In this document: positions 31,301 through 40,664 of the stretch, piece by piece
Numbering within the stretch: the stretch's first letter is position 1
Layout: each line of letters opens with the position of its first letter
From: Eubacterium limosum
GTDB taxonomy: Bacteria; Bacillota; Clostridia; Eubacteriales; Eubacteriaceae
DNA: 64,000 bases
Assembly (NCBI RefSeq): GCF_000807675.2
Contig: NZ_CP019962.1
Location: 1-64,000, forward strand
Direction of reading: 5' to 3'
The notes under the pieces: model-generated
Seen by the model: the letters and a program-made list of their open reading frames with translations, nothing else
The model's database searches: none
Told to the model about the DNA's origin: nothing
Made by a program: the position numbers and the translations under genes

Positions 31301-32989
31301 TTATTCCACATCCATCATCTGCATCCGTTCTTCCAGATGCTTTTTAACCACCATCAACAGCAAAACGCTGATGACAATGGAGACAACAGCGAAAAAGCTG
31401 TACCCGAAGACCGGCGCGATGAAAAATCCTGTTGCGGCGGAGATCCCCACTACCAGAAGCATGTAGACCCAGCCCACCATCATGGCAATCATGACATTCA
31501 TGTTGTTCTTGACTGCCTTCTGCGGATTGTCCCAGTTAAGCAGCGGGCGCATCATATCCACAATCAGGCCAAAGGCCAGCAGCGGGAAGGAGCCAATGGT
31601 GCCAAGCACCAGCGAAATGATCACGGTCCCAAGGGTCAGCGGCGCGATGAACGCCAGCAGAATGAGCGTAAAAACAATGCCCAGCAGCTGAATGCACAGG
31701 GCGCTCAGGCCACGCCCGATCATCTGATCCAGCGGGCGCACTGGCACGATACAGGTCAGCCAGATGTTTTTGCCTTCCCGGGAAAAGGTTGAGGCCGTGG
31801 TGCAGGCCACGCTTCCGAAAAACATGAAAACAATGACCAAAATCAGGTTCATGGCATCGGGCATCGCCTTATAAAAATCTGACGCAAGGGTCATAATGTC
31901 CATACCTCCGGATTTTCCGAAAAACATGGACATCAGAAACACCAAGGGCACTACCACCACAATCGATACATTGTTAAAAAAGTAGATCGGCGTCCTCAGC
32001 AGGAGGCGCATATCCATTTTAAACACTGCCAGCGCCGGAGCGGAGCGGTGAGACAGGGATTTTTGGAGCTTCGTGGCAGACAGGGCTTTTTTTCCCTTGC
32101 CGCTTTCCTTGCCAGAGATCAGCCCCTTTACATAGACCCTTTCCCCCACAAAAACCATCAGGGCAAAGGCCGCCGCGGTGAGAATAAGCAGCCCCAGCAG
32201 GCTGAGCATCCCTGTCAGGGTAATGCGGTTGAGGCTCTGGGCCACCAGCAGGCTGACCGGATACATTCGGGTAATCGTCTTAAGCAGATAACCGTTGTCT
32301 GCGAGCATGCTGCTGACCATCGTCATGGGGTCATCGCTGCCGCCGGCCATGCTCGACAGGTACATCTGCAGACCTAAGAAAAAGGCCAGCACCGCAAACA
32401 GGGCGACGATCTGGAAAACATCCTTCTTTCCCTTAAAGCTGTTGCTGCGCATCAGCAGCATAATCAGCAGGGTTTCAAGCGCCAGAGGCAGCACCGGCAA
32501 TATGACAATAACGATCAGCGCCATAATGTAATAGAGGATGCCCATTCCCTGCCCCATGCCGTAAATAACAGCCGGAGGCAGCATAAGCGCCGCGGACAGC
32601 AGCACCTCCATAAAAATGATGCTGCCGAATTTACCGATGATAATATTTCTTGGCTTAATGGGCAGGGGCAAAAGCATTTCGACGCCGCCGGAAAAGTAAA
32701 ACTCTGCCATAATATAGGCGAGGCCAAAGAAAATGATCACCACTGAAATCATGGTATAGGCCATGGGCAGAAGCACAGATTCCTGACCGATGGCTGCCAT
32801 GCCCGTATACATCATAGCCATATATGCCACGTACAGGCCATAGAGCGGCAGCATAGCTACCAGCACCAGGGCAGGCAGCCCAACCTGCTTAAAAAAGGCC
32901 TTTTTATTGTTTTTACGGTTATACTGGATCAGAGACAATCCCAGGTTGGTATTGATAAAGAGCTTGGTTAAGCTGATAATTTCTTTCAT
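31301..32989 (-). CDS. ABC exporter permease (ABC-2-like, 562 aa)
   Basis: 562 residues with roughly twelve hydrophobic segments in two halves: the first about 30-295, then a soluble basic stretch (SGKESGKGKKALSATKLQKS), then about 335-550. The PIKPRNIIIGKFGSIIFMEV segment near residue 115 and the corresponding PVRPLDQMIGRGLSALC segment in the second half look like duplicated coupling helices. The ATG overlaps the stop of the ATPase gene. Substrate unknown. Confidence 0.85.
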   Translation of the reverse strand: MKEIISLTKLFINTNLGLSLIQYNRKNNKKAFFKQVGLPALVLVAMLPLYGLYVAYMAMMYTGMAAIGQESVLLPMAYTMISVVIIFFGLAYIMAEFYFSGGVEMLLPLPIKPRNIIIGKFGSIIFMEVLLSAALMLPPAVIYGMGQGMGILYYIMALIVIVILPVLPLALETLLIMLLMRSNSFKGKKDVFQIVALFAVLAFFLGLQMYLSSMAGGSDDPMTMVSSMLADNGYLLKTITRMYPVSLLVAQSLNRITLTGMLSLLGLLILTAAAFALMVFVGERVYVKGLISGKESGKGKKALSATKLQKSLSHRSAPALAVFKMDMRLLLRTPIYFFNNVSIVVVVPLVFLMSMFFGKSGGMDIMTLASDFYKAMPDAMNLILVIVFMFFGSVACTTASTFSREGKNIWLTCIVPVRPLDQMIGRGLSALCIQLLGIVFTLILLAFIAPLTLGTVIISLVLGTIGSFPLLAFGLIVDMMRPLLNWDNPQKAVKNNMNVMIAMMVGWVYMLLVVGISAATGFFIAPVFGYSFFAVVSIVISVLLLMVVKKHLEERMQMMDVE

Positions 32990-33711
32990 TTTTCCGTCAA
33001 CTCCAGGAAGATATTTTCTAAGGATTCCTTACTGCCCACCTTTGCCCGGATTTCATCCATGGTGCCGATTTCGATAATCTGTCCTTTGTTGATAATAGCG
33101 ATCCGGTCACAGAGCTTTTCGGCGACATCCAGCACATGGGTGGAAAAAAACACTGATTTTCCACGGTCGCACATTTCCCGCATAATTTTCTTTAGCTCAA
33201 AGGAGGCTTTGGGGTCCAGGCCCACCATGGGCTCATCGAGTACAAAAAGATTTGGGTCGTGGATTAAAGCCCCGATCAGGGCAATTTTCTGCTTCATCCC
33301 ATGAGAATAAGAACTGATGGGATCCCCCACTGCCTTGTCAAGCTCAAAAATTTTCAGATATTTTTCCGCACGTGCTGCCCGGTCTGCCTCCGCCACCTGA
33401 TAAACGTCGGCCATAAAGTTCAGGTACTCGATCCCCTTGATCTTTTCAAAAAGCTCAGGATTATCCGGCACATAGCTGAACTGCTGCTTGGCGCCCATGA
33501 TAGCCTGGCTGTTGTCCACACCGTTGATAAATATCCGTCCACTGTCTGGCTTAAGCAGGGTAACAATCATTTTAATGGTCGTGGTCTTGCCCGCGCCGTT
33601 TGGTCCCACAAATCCGAAAATCTCACCTGGCCGCACCTCAAAGTGAATATCGTCAACGGCCTTTACTTTTTTGTCGCCGTAGGTTTTTGAAACATTTTCG
33701 ATCTTTAACAT
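32986..33711 (-). CDS. ABC transporter ATP-binding protein
   Basis: 241 residues. Walker A VGPNGAGKTTT at 35-45, signature region SSYSHGMKQKIALIGAL near 137 (YSHGM in place of LSGGQ), Walker B LFVLDEPMVGLDP near 160, and switch His in FFSTHVLDVAE. Such ATPases power ABC-2 exporters; the permease is encoded immediately downstream with an ATGA overlap. The substrate could be a lipid, peptide or drug. Confidence 0.93.
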   Translation of the reverse strand: MLKIENVSKTYGDKKVKAVDDIHFEVRPGEIFGFVGPNGAGKTTTIKMIVTLLKPDSGRIFINGVDNSQAIMGAKQQFSYVPDNPELFEKIKGIEYLNFMADVYQVAEADRAARAEKYLKIFELDKAVGDPISSYSHGMKQKIALIGALIHDPNLFVLDEPMVGLDPKASFELKKIMREMCDRGKSVFFSTHVLDVAEKLCDRIAIINKGQIIEIGTMDEIRAKVGSKESLENIFLELTEK

Positions 33712-33800
33712 TTAGGTCACTCCTTTTGATTTGTTACCCCTATTATAATCGCTACCCATTTGGTTAGCTTTTATAAAGTTTAAAGAAATGATAAAGATTA

Positions 33801-33837
33801 AAAAAATCCCCTGTCTTATCTCAGACAAAGGGATTTT
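33801..33837 (-). terminator. Terminator of the NCS2 permease gene
   Basis: Minus-strand stem AATCCCTTTGTCT with AGACAGGGGATT followed by a T-run, directly after the stop at 33846. Confidence 0.75.
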
Positions 33838-33845
33838 CAGTGTTA

Positions 33846-35219
33846 CTATTCTGCAACCGCTTCGGGATTTTCTTTGCTTTTTTCCGCTGCTGGCGCCTTA
33901 ACCTCCATATCCTTTGGCAACACCAGGTTCAGGATAATGGCTACTACAAAGACAATGGCCACACAATTATTCGCAAAAACCTGCTGAACCATCTGAGGAA
34001 AGATCGTGAAAATTTCAGGAACCTCAGTAAAGCCGATTCCAACGCTCAGTGAAAGAGCCACAATGATGGTATTGCGCTGGTTGAAGCCACAGCGGGTGAT
34101 CATCTGGATACCGCTGACAACAATGGTGCCAAACATCATGATGGTGCAGCCTCCCAGCACCGCCTCGGGCAGTGTCGCGAAAAGCTTTCCGACCACTGGT
34201 ACAAGCCCGGCCAGAATCATGACACAGGCGCCGGTCATAATGGTAAAGCGGTTGACCACCTTCGTCATGGCAATAAGGCCGACATTCTGGCTGAAAGAAG
34301 TAATGGGCATACAGCCAAACAAAGAGGAGATGGCGCTCATATAACCATCGCAGGCCAGCGAACCTGAGATTTCCCGGTCTGTCACATCTCTGCCCAGGCC
34401 AGTCACAGTCATGGCAGAGGTATCCCCAATGGTCTCAGTGGCTGAGACCAGAAAGATCAGGGTCACAGCAATGATGGCGCCCAGATTAAACTCTGGAACA
34501 AAGGGCATAAACTGCGGCAGGGCGATCACACCCACACTGTTCATATCTGAAAAATCCACAGCTCCCATAAAAATCGCGAGAATATATCCGACCATCAGAC
34601 CAAACAGCACAGAGAGCTGCTTCCAGTAGGACTTTGCAAAAATATTAAACAGCAGACAGCACACCAGTGTCACGCTTCCCAAAATCAGATTCTGAGCCGA
34701 GCCAAAGGTTTCACTGCCGCTGCCGCCCCCAAAGGAGGTTGCGCCCACAATCAACAGGGAAAATCCGATAGAGGTGACCACACAGGCCGCCACAATGGGC
34801 GAGATAATCCTCCGCCAGTATTTGGCGAAAAGTCCCAGCGTCCCCTCGATGAGCCCGCCGACAAGCACCGCGCCCATGGCGGCCGCGTAGCCGTAGGTGG
34901 CAGAGACATAGCTCAAGATAGTGACAAAGGTAAAGCTGATCCCCATGACAATGGGAAGACGGGCTCCCAGCTTCCACAGAGGATAAAGCTGTACCAGCGT
35001 CCCAATCCCGGCGATGAACATGGCGTTCTGTACCAGCATGGCCTTCTGATCCTCGCTGAGACCAGCGACATTGGCCACGATGAGGATCGGGGCAATATTG
35101 GCCACAAACATGGCCAGCACATGCTGCACGCCAAAGGGAATGGCCTTTGAGACCGGTACACGGCCGTCAAGCTTGAAAATATTGCTGACGCTGGCCGTTA
35201 CATTTTCTTTTTCCTTCAT
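33846..35219 (-). CDS. Xanthine/uracil-type permease (NCS2 family)
   Basis: 457 residues with 12-14 membrane segments. NCS2 hallmarks: the N-terminal KAIPFGVQHVLAMFVANIAP, and the central signature region FLVSATETIGDTSAMTVTG, then DGYMSAISSLFGCMPITSFSQNVGLIAMTK. The conserved Glu of SATETIGD and the Q-N-V-G motif line the substrate site. The NxG pattern (QNVGLI) fits xanthine/uric acid members rather than uracil. It would import purine bases, which some acetogens and clostridia ferment. Monocistronic by its terminators. Confidence 0.88.
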   Translation of the reverse strand: MKEKENVTASVSNIFKLDGRVPVSKAIPFGVQHVLAMFVANIAPILIVANVAGLSEDQKAMLVQNAMFIAGIGTLVQLYPLWKLGARLPIVMGISFTFVTILSYVSATYGYAAAMGAVLVGGLIEGTLGLFAKYWRRIISPIVAACVVTSIGFSLLIVGATSFGGGSGSETFGSAQNLILGSVTLVCCLLFNIFAKSYWKQLSVLFGLMVGYILAIFMGAVDFSDMNSVGVIALPQFMPFVPEFNLGAIIAVTLIFLVSATETIGDTSAMTVTGLGRDVTDREISGSLACDGYMSAISSLFGCMPITSFSQNVGLIAMTKVVNRFTIMTGACVMILAGLVPVVGKLFATLPEAVLGGCTIMMFGTIVVSGIQMITRCGFNQRNTIIVALSLSVGIGFTEVPEIFTIFPQMVQQVFANNCVAIVFVVAIILNLVLPKDMEVKAPAAEKSKENPEAVAE

Positions 35220-35314
35220 TTCATTTCTCCTTGTAATTTCTCGGTAACTTAGTAAGTATATCCGATATGACTGTCTGTTTCAAGAAAATCTTAAGACGGC
35301 TTTTCTAAATATTT

Positions 35315-35355
35315 AAAAACCCCGCGGGATCGCAAACGGCGAACTCGCGGGGTCT
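35315..35355 (-). terminator. Terminator of the DAACS symporter gene
   Basis: Minus-strand stem CCCCGCG/CGCGGGG with an inner TCGC/GCGA pairing and a TTTTT run, right after the stop at 35362. Confidence 0.8.
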
Positions 35356-35361
35356 TGCTTA

Positions 35362-36567
35362 TCAGGCTTCTGCCTGCTTTTCACTATGCTTCTGGTCCAC
35401 GGCGTCCACCACAATGGCGATGGTCTGGTCACCCATAATATTCGTCGCTGTCCCAAAGCTATCCTGGGAAAAATGCAGTGATATAATGAGGGACTGCATG
35501 CTTTCGGTAAAGCCGAGCATAGAGCCGATAATACCAATAGCCGCCATAACACCACCGCCCGGAACCCCCGGAGCAGCCACCATGGTAACGCCCAGCATCA
35601 GGATAAACGGCAGGTAAAGGCCAAAATCCGGCGACATTCCGCTTGCCAGCATAATTCCCATGGTTCCAAGCACCAGGCAGACGGTATCACCGGCCAAATG
35701 GATAGTCGCGCACAGAGGAATGCAGAAATCTGCCACGTCCTTCGTAATTTTGTTTCTATAGGCACATTCCAGATTAACCGGAATGGTCGCCGCTGACGAT
35801 TGAGTCCCCAGTGCGGTAAAATAAGCTGGAATCATATTTTTAATCTTCCTGAACTGATTTTCTCTTGTTAAAAGCGATGCGATGCCAAACTGAACAAGGA
35901 GATAAACCCACTGAAAAGCAAGGATCATGACAAAGAGCATGACGAACATCTTAATGGTAGAAAAAAGCTCTCCCGACGCGGCAATACCGGCAAACTGCGT
36001 AGCGATATAAACCGGGATCAGCGGGATAATGATCTTTTTCAGCGTGAGTGTAATAATCTGCTGTAAATCCTTCAGACAGCCCAGCAGGCGTTCACCCTTA
36101 ATATTTGCAAGGCCGATCCCCAGCACAAAAGCCAGGATCAAAGCGGTCATGACGCCAAATACTGGATCGACGCTGATGGTAAACAGTGGTGAAAAGGCCG
36201 TTCCACTGGTATTCATACTGCTGATGGGGCTGATCCACTGCGGGAGTACAGCGTATCCAAAAAAATACGCCAGCAGGCCCGCAAGCACCGTAGAGCAGTA
36301 AGCCAAAAGCAGCGTAACAAGAAAAAGTTTATTGGCCTTCTGGCCAAGATCCGCCAGACCGACTGCCACAAAGGAGACAATTAAAAGCGGGATCAAAAAT
36401 TGTAAAAAAGTGCTGAACAGCGAGGTGAACGTCGCTGAGATTTCGATGACCAGGCGAAAGGCCGGGGCATCGCTTACGTTAAAAAGATTGCCGAGGGAAC
36501 CGACCAGTATCCCGATCAGAATCCCCAGCAAGAGCTTCGGCAAAATGCCTAAATTGATTTTCCCCAT
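35362..36567 (-). CDS. Dicarboxylate/amino acid:cation symporter (DAACS)
   Basis: 401 residues from ATG 36567; a GTG directly after the DUF1015 stop (36597) would add 10 residues. AGGAGG lies 12 bases before the ATG. It has the family pattern of eight membrane segments and two re-entrant hairpins: a Ser-rich turn (ALGTQSSAATIPVNLECAYR) near 270 and the C-terminal PGVPGGGVMAAIGIIGSMLG. Relatives import Glu, Asp, Ser/Thr or C4-dicarboxylates with Na+. Location behind serC-serA-DUF1015 suggests serine/threonine (SstT-like), by inference. Confidence 0.85.
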   Translation of the reverse strand: MGKINLGILPKLLLGILIGILVGSLGNLFNVSDAPAFRLVIEISATFTSLFSTFLQFLIPLLIVSFVAVGLADLGQKANKLFLVTLLLAYCSTVLAGLLAYFFGYAVLPQWISPISSMNTSGTAFSPLFTISVDPVFGVMTALILAFVLGIGLANIKGERLLGCLKDLQQIITLTLKKIIIPLIPVYIATQFAGIAASGELFSTIKMFVMLFVMILAFQWVYLLVQFGIASLLTRENQFRKIKNMIPAYFTALGTQSSAATIPVNLECAYRNKITKDVADFCIPLCATIHLAGDTVCLVLGTMGIMLASGMSPDFGLYLPFILMLGVTMVAAPGVPGGGVMAAIGIIGSMLGFTESMQSLIISLHFSQDSFGTATNIMGDQTIAIVVDAVDQKHSEKQAEA

Positions 36568-36597
36568 AATGGCCCTGAACCTCCTCAAGCGCTTCAC

Positions 36598-37839
36598 TTA
36601 ATCCAGGTTATGGATGAAGAGCCCGCTTCGGAGTTTAGGTTCAAACCAGGTGGATTTTGGCGGCATGAGCAGATCAGCGTCTGCGATGGCCATCAGCTCG
36701 GAAATCGCGGTAGGATACATTGAAAAAGCCACCTTCATGTCCTCGCCGGCACGGCGCTCAAGCTCGCCAAGGCCCCGGATGCCGCCGACAAAGTCAATAC
36801 GCTTATCGGTACGGATATCCTCAATGCCTAAAATGGGTACCAGAATATTGTTCTGCAGGATCGCCACATCCAGGCTGCCCACCGGATCGTCGGCGGCATA
36901 AGTGCCTTCCTTGGCGGTCAGCAGATACCATTTGCCCTCCAGGAACATCCCAAAGGTGCCCTTTGCAGGCGGGTGGACAGGCTCTGTACCCTTTTCTTCC
37001 ACGTCAAACTGATTTTCCAACGCTTCGATGAACGCATCTGCGGTCAAGCCGTTCAGATCCTTTACCACACGGTTATAGTCCATAATGGCAAGCTGTTCAT
37101 CCGGGAAAAGTACAGACAGGAAGTAATTAAATTCTTCATCTCCGGTATAATCCGGGTGCTCCTCGCGGCGCATAAGGCCTACCTTAACGGCAGAAGCGCA
37201 GCGGTGATGTCCGTCGGCAATGTAAAAATTACCGACTTTTTTGAAATTCTCGACCAGACGGCCAATGGTTTCTTCGTTGTCAATGACCCAGACACGGTGG
37301 ATAACGCCATCGTCGGCTGTAAAGTTAACTACCGGTTTGTTTTTCATGGTTTCGGCAATAATGTTGTTGATATCCTCCTGTCCGCGGTAGGTCAGGAAGA
37401 TAGGGCCCGTGTTGGCGTTGCAGGCATCCACATGCTTAATACGGTCCTGCTCTTTATCCTCACGGGTAAGCTCGTGTTTTTTAATGGTGTTGTCCAGATA
37501 CTCGTCGATGGCCGTACAGGTGACCAGGCCTACCTGGCTTCTGCCGTCCATAACAAGCTCATAAAGATAAAGGCTCGGCGTTTCATCCTGAGCGATGACC
37601 CTGCGGTCATACAGCTTCTGAAGGTTCTTGGCTGCCTGCTCATACACAAAGGGATCGTACATATTCATGCGGTGATCCAGGGTGCTCTCCGGACGATCGA
37701 CTCTCAGAAAAGAGTCATACTTGCCGTAAACGGCAGCAGCCGCTTCCTCACGATTATAGACATCGTAAGGAAGGGCTGCCACATCAGCGGCTTTTTCCGG
37801 AACAGGACGAACGGCTTTAAAGGGTCTGATAGTTGCCAT
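36598..37839 (-). CDS. DUF1015 family protein (serine operon)
   Basis: 413 residues. Marks of DUF1015: the N-terminal ATIRPFKAVRPVPEKAADVA with ALPYDVYN, a GNFYIADGHHRCASAVKV segment in the middle (DGHHR is invariant), and a C-terminal LLMPPKSTWFEPKLRSGLFI. The His-rich motif resembles the fold of ParB/sulfiredoxin-like or kinase-like proteins; some archaeal relatives (SerK-type) are free-serine kinases, so a serine-linked enzymatic role is plausible. It is encoded 18 bases after serA, a conserved order in Clostridia. Confidence 0.9.
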   Translation of the reverse strand: MATIRPFKAVRPVPEKAADVAALPYDVYNREEAAAAVYGKYDSFLRVDRPESTLDHRMNMYDPFVYEQAAKNLQKLYDRRVIAQDETPSLYLYELVMDGRSQVGLVTCTAIDEYLDNTIKKHELTREDKEQDRIKHVDACNANTGPIFLTYRGQEDINNIIAETMKNKPVVNFTADDGVIHRVWVIDNEETIGRLVENFKKVGNFYIADGHHRCASAVKVGLMRREEHPDYTGDEEFNYFLSVLFPDEQLAIMDYNRVVKDLNGLTADAFIEALENQFDVEEKGTEPVHPPAKGTFGMFLEGKWYLLTAKEGTYAADDPVGSLDVAILQNNILVPILGIEDIRTDKRIDFVGGIRGLGELERRAGEDMKVAFSMYPTAISELMAIADADLLMPPKSTWFEPKLRSGLFIHNLD

Positions 37840-37857
37840 ATCGCGTTCTCCTTATCC

Positions 37858-39027
37858 TTATTTTAAAACACGGACGCGGGTGACGCCTTCAATGGTTTTT
37901 AACGCTTCTTTCACGTTATCGCCCACTTCACTGTCGACGTCGATCATGGTATACGCCCATTCACCTCGGTTTTTGTTGGTCATGTCAGAGATATTGATGT
38001 TGTGTCCCGCGAGCACAGCAGTGATCTGACCGATCATGTTCGGAATGTTTCGGTGATTGACGGTGATGCGGTGTACGCTGTTGCATACACCCATGCTGCA
38101 ATTCGGATAGTTTACAGAGTTTACAATGTTACCATTTTCGAGGTATTCGCGCAGTTCTTCTACAGCCATAACTGCACAGTTTTCTTCACTTTCCGGTGTG
38201 GAGGCACCGAGATGGGGAATGTTGATCACATTCGGCATCTTTAAAGTTTCTTCATTTGGGAAATCCACAACATATGCGGCAACGGTTCCGTCTTCAAGAG
38301 CAGTCTTGATGGCTGCATCGTCGACCAGACCGCCGCGGGCAAAGTTCATGAGACGCAGGCCTTTTTTCGTTTCCTTTAAAATGTCTGCATCCACAAAGTT
38401 CTTGGTTTCTTCCATGAAGGGTATATGTAAGGAAATATAGTCGCAATTTTTGAAGATTGCTTCCTTGCTTGTGGACCGTTTTACTTTTCTGCTTAATCCC
38501 CAAGCATGTTCAATGGATAAGTAGGGGTCGAAGCCGTAGACCTTCATACCAAAATCTACTGCCATGTTTGCTACCAGTACCCCGATAGCGCCAAGGCCGA
38601 CAACGCCCATTTTTTTACCGTACAATTCCGGCCCGACAAAGGCCTTCTTTCCCTTTTCTACAGCTGCTCCGACATCGCCGGTTTCATCCAGCAGTGTTTT
38701 CGTCCATTCGACGCCGTCCATCACCTTACGGGAGGACATCAGCATCCCCAGCGCCACCAGCTCTTTAACCGCATTGGCGTTGGCTCCCGGAGAATTACAG
38801 ACCACGATCCCCTGTTCAGAGCATTTATCGATTGGGATATTATTTACACCCGCGCCTGCGCGGCCGATAAACTTAACGCTCTCGGGAATGTCCATATCGT
38901 GCATTTTTGCACTTCTCACGAGAATGGCATCAGGTGCTTCTACAGCATCTGCAACAGTGTAGTTTTCGTCTAATAACTTAAGACCTCTTTTAGAGATATT
39001 ATTGAGGGTTTGTACTTCAAAATTCAT
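37858..39027 (-). CDS. serA: D-3-phosphoglycerate dehydrogenase with ACT domain
   Basis: 389 residues. NAD-binding GLGAIG at 144-149, catalytic Arg in NFARGGLVDD near 231, Glu and His near PHLGASTPESEENC at about 275-290. The C-terminal ACT domain (about 318-389, HRITVNHRNIPNMIGQITAV) gives feedback control by serine. The first step of phosphorylated serine synthesis. It lies 136 bases downstream of serC; the gap holds no clear terminator. Confidence 0.95.
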   Translation of the reverse strand: MNFEVQTLNNISKRGLKLLDENYTVADAVEAPDAILVRSAKMHDMDIPESVKFIGRAGAGVNNIPIDKCSEQGIVVCNSPGANANAVKELVALGMLMSSRKVMDGVEWTKTLLDETGDVGAAVEKGKKAFVGPELYGKKMGVVGLGAIGVLVANMAVDFGMKVYGFDPYLSIEHAWGLSRKVKRSTSKEAIFKNCDYISLHIPFMEETKNFVDADILKETKKGLRLMNFARGGLVDDAAIKTALEDGTVAAYVVDFPNEETLKMPNVINIPHLGASTPESEENCAVMAVEELREYLENGNIVNSVNYPNCSMGVCNSVHRITVNHRNIPNMIGQITAVLAGHNINISDMTNKNRGEWAYTMIDVDSEVGDNVKEALKTIEGVTRVRVLK

Positions 39028-39163
39028 TTGTAATTACCTTTCAATTCAGCTGCAGCAAATCCTGGCCTACTTCGACACTACCCAGGCTTTACTACACGCA
39101 GTATTTGGTGCGCCTGCAATACGGACGCCGGTGCTCAACGTGCTGTCAATGAATGTTTTTTAT

Positions 39164-40252
39164 TTATTTGTTTTCTGTTTCAAACTTCTTCATAAAGTTG
39201 ATGAGTGCGTCTACGCCTGCCATTGGCATTGCGTTGTAAATGCTGGCACGCATACCGCCGACAGTGCGGTGGCCCTTCAGGTTTTCAAGGCCTGCTGCTT
39301 TGGCTTCCTTAACAAATTTCGCGTCCAGCTCTTCGTTTCCGGTTACAAAAGGCACATTCATTAAAGAGCGGTCTTCTGGAACAACGGTTCCCTTGAACAT
39401 GGCGCTGTTATCCAGGAAATCATACAATTTCGCAGATTTTTCTTTGTTAAAGGCTTCCATGGCTGCAACACCGCCCTGTGCTTTTACCCAGTCGTAAACG
39501 AGCTTGCAGATATAAATGCCATAGCACGGCGGGGTATTGTAGCAGGAGTCTGCATCCACGTGTGTCTGATAATTCAACATGGTCGGTGTCATGTCCATAG
39601 CATGTCCAACAAGGTCTTTACGGATAATTACCGCGACCACGCCGGCCGGTCCCATGTTTTTCTGAGCACCTGCAAAGATCAGTCCGAACTTGGATACATC
39701 GTATACTTCAGACAAAATATTGGAAGACATGTCTGCGATCAACGGCACATCGCCTGTTTCCGGCAGATTGTCTGGTCTGAAGCGCGTTCCGTAAATGGTG
39801 TTGTTGACACAGATATAAAAGTAATCCGCATCTTTTCTGAAGGTTGCGGCATCCAGCTTGGGGATGTAAGAAAAAGTCTTATCCGCAGAGGATGCAACGG
39901 CCTGAGCGTCACCATAACGTCCGGCTTCCTGGAAAGCTTTTTTAGCCCAGTTACCAGTGATCACAAAGTCAGCCTTGCCAGTCTTTGTCATCAGGTTTAA
40001 CGGGATCATGGCGAACTGTGTAGAACCGCCGCCCTGTAAGAACAGGATGTCATAATTGTCCGGCACGCCCATTAATTCCTTGTACAACGCCTTAGCGTCA
40101 GCCAAAATTTCAGAAAATGCAGCAGAACGATGGCTCATTTCCATGACAGACATTCCGGTTCCACCATAGTTGAGCATTTCTGCTGCGGCTTTTTCAAGCA
40201 CTTCTACCGGCAAAGCAGATGGACCGGCAGAAAAATTGTAAACTCTTTCCAC
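39164..40252 (-). CDS. serC: Phosphoserine aminotransferase
   Basis: 362 residues, the usual size. Family signatures: NFSAGPSALPVEVLEKAAAE at the start, SHRSAAFSEI, and the PLP lysine in FAGAQKNMGPAGV near 195. It converts 3-phosphohydroxypyruvate to phosphoserine. Start codon is GTG at 40252 behind TTTTAGGAGGAATTTAT. A consensus-like promoter lies 60 bases upstream. It leads the serC-serA-DUF1015(-symporter) operon. Confidence 0.95.
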   Translation of the reverse strand: MERVYNFSAGPSALPVEVLEKAAAEMLNYGGTGMSVMEMSHRSAAFSEILADAKALYKELMGVPDNYDILFLQGGGSTQFAMIPLNLMTKTGKADFVITGNWAKKAFQEAGRYGDAQAVASSADKTFSYIPKLDAATFRKDADYFYICVNNTIYGTRFRPDNLPETGDVPLIADMSSNILSEVYDVSKFGLIFAGAQKNMGPAGVVAVIIRKDLVGHAMDMTPTMLNYQTHVDADSCYNTPPCYGIYICKLVYDWVKAQGGVAAMEAFNKEKSAKLYDFLDNSAMFKGTVVPEDRSLMNVPFVTGNEELDAKFVKEAKAAGLENLKGHRTVGGMRASIYNAMPMAGVDALINFMKKFETENK

Positions 40253-40310
40253 TATAAATTCCTCCTAAAAATTTGGTATGATTTCTGCATCATTTTAGGT
40301 GCATTGTCTA

Positions 40311-40339
40311 ATTATAAATTAACCGCTCCCCTTTTTCAA
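40311..40339 (-). promoter_or_regulatory. Promoter of the serC operon
   Basis: On the minus strand TTGAAA (40339-40334) and TATAAT (40316-40311), spaced 17 bases. The 58-base leader contains only a ribosome site; no T-box or serine riboswitch pattern. Confidence 0.75.
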
Positions 40340-40664
40340 GATAAAGTAACCAATATTCCTGTTAAATCCGCATTAAAACCTTTGCAGTTTTTTTCAGACT
40401 TAATCCTCTGTTAAACGCAAAAGGATCGGTGCACTTCTGTGCCAGTCTCTGACAGCAAACATAATTTTTTCAAGAGAATTTGTTCTTTTTCAGCAAAAAA
40501 AGAAACATTACCATCATTTTGCCGTTCTTTTGTGGCACTTCATATGTTGTAATCATATATAAATAAATTTCATTCTTTTGCCAAGTGCTCTTCTTATGCT
40601 TATATGCTCAGGGAGGAGGGAAAAGTACAGTATTTGGCATTGCTAAAAATTAAGGAGAAAACAG
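40340..40664. other. Gene-free region upstream of the LRR protein
   Basis: About 320 bases with no ORF. It holds TTTGTGGCACTT at 40529-40540, repeated exactly upstream of the secreted protein gene at 56031, a long AT-rich stretch, and a GGGAGGAGGG purine block at 40611-40620. The ribosome site is TAAGGAGAAAACAG. A promoter for the LRR gene is expected here but its -35/-10 are ambiguous. Confidence 0.4.

Noticed and set aside
36973-37866. 297-codon frame opposite the DUF1015 gene
   Set aside because: Antisense shadow; no start signal and no recognisable domain.
40253-40340. T-box or serine riboswitch before serC
   Set aside because: The leader is under 60 bases and lacks the T-box core and any terminator.
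40531-40560. Sigma-54 promoter at TGGCAC before the LRR gene
   Set aside because: The spacing from TGGCAC to the TTG element is eight bases rather than five, and no TTGC is present; the 55935 copy also fails.
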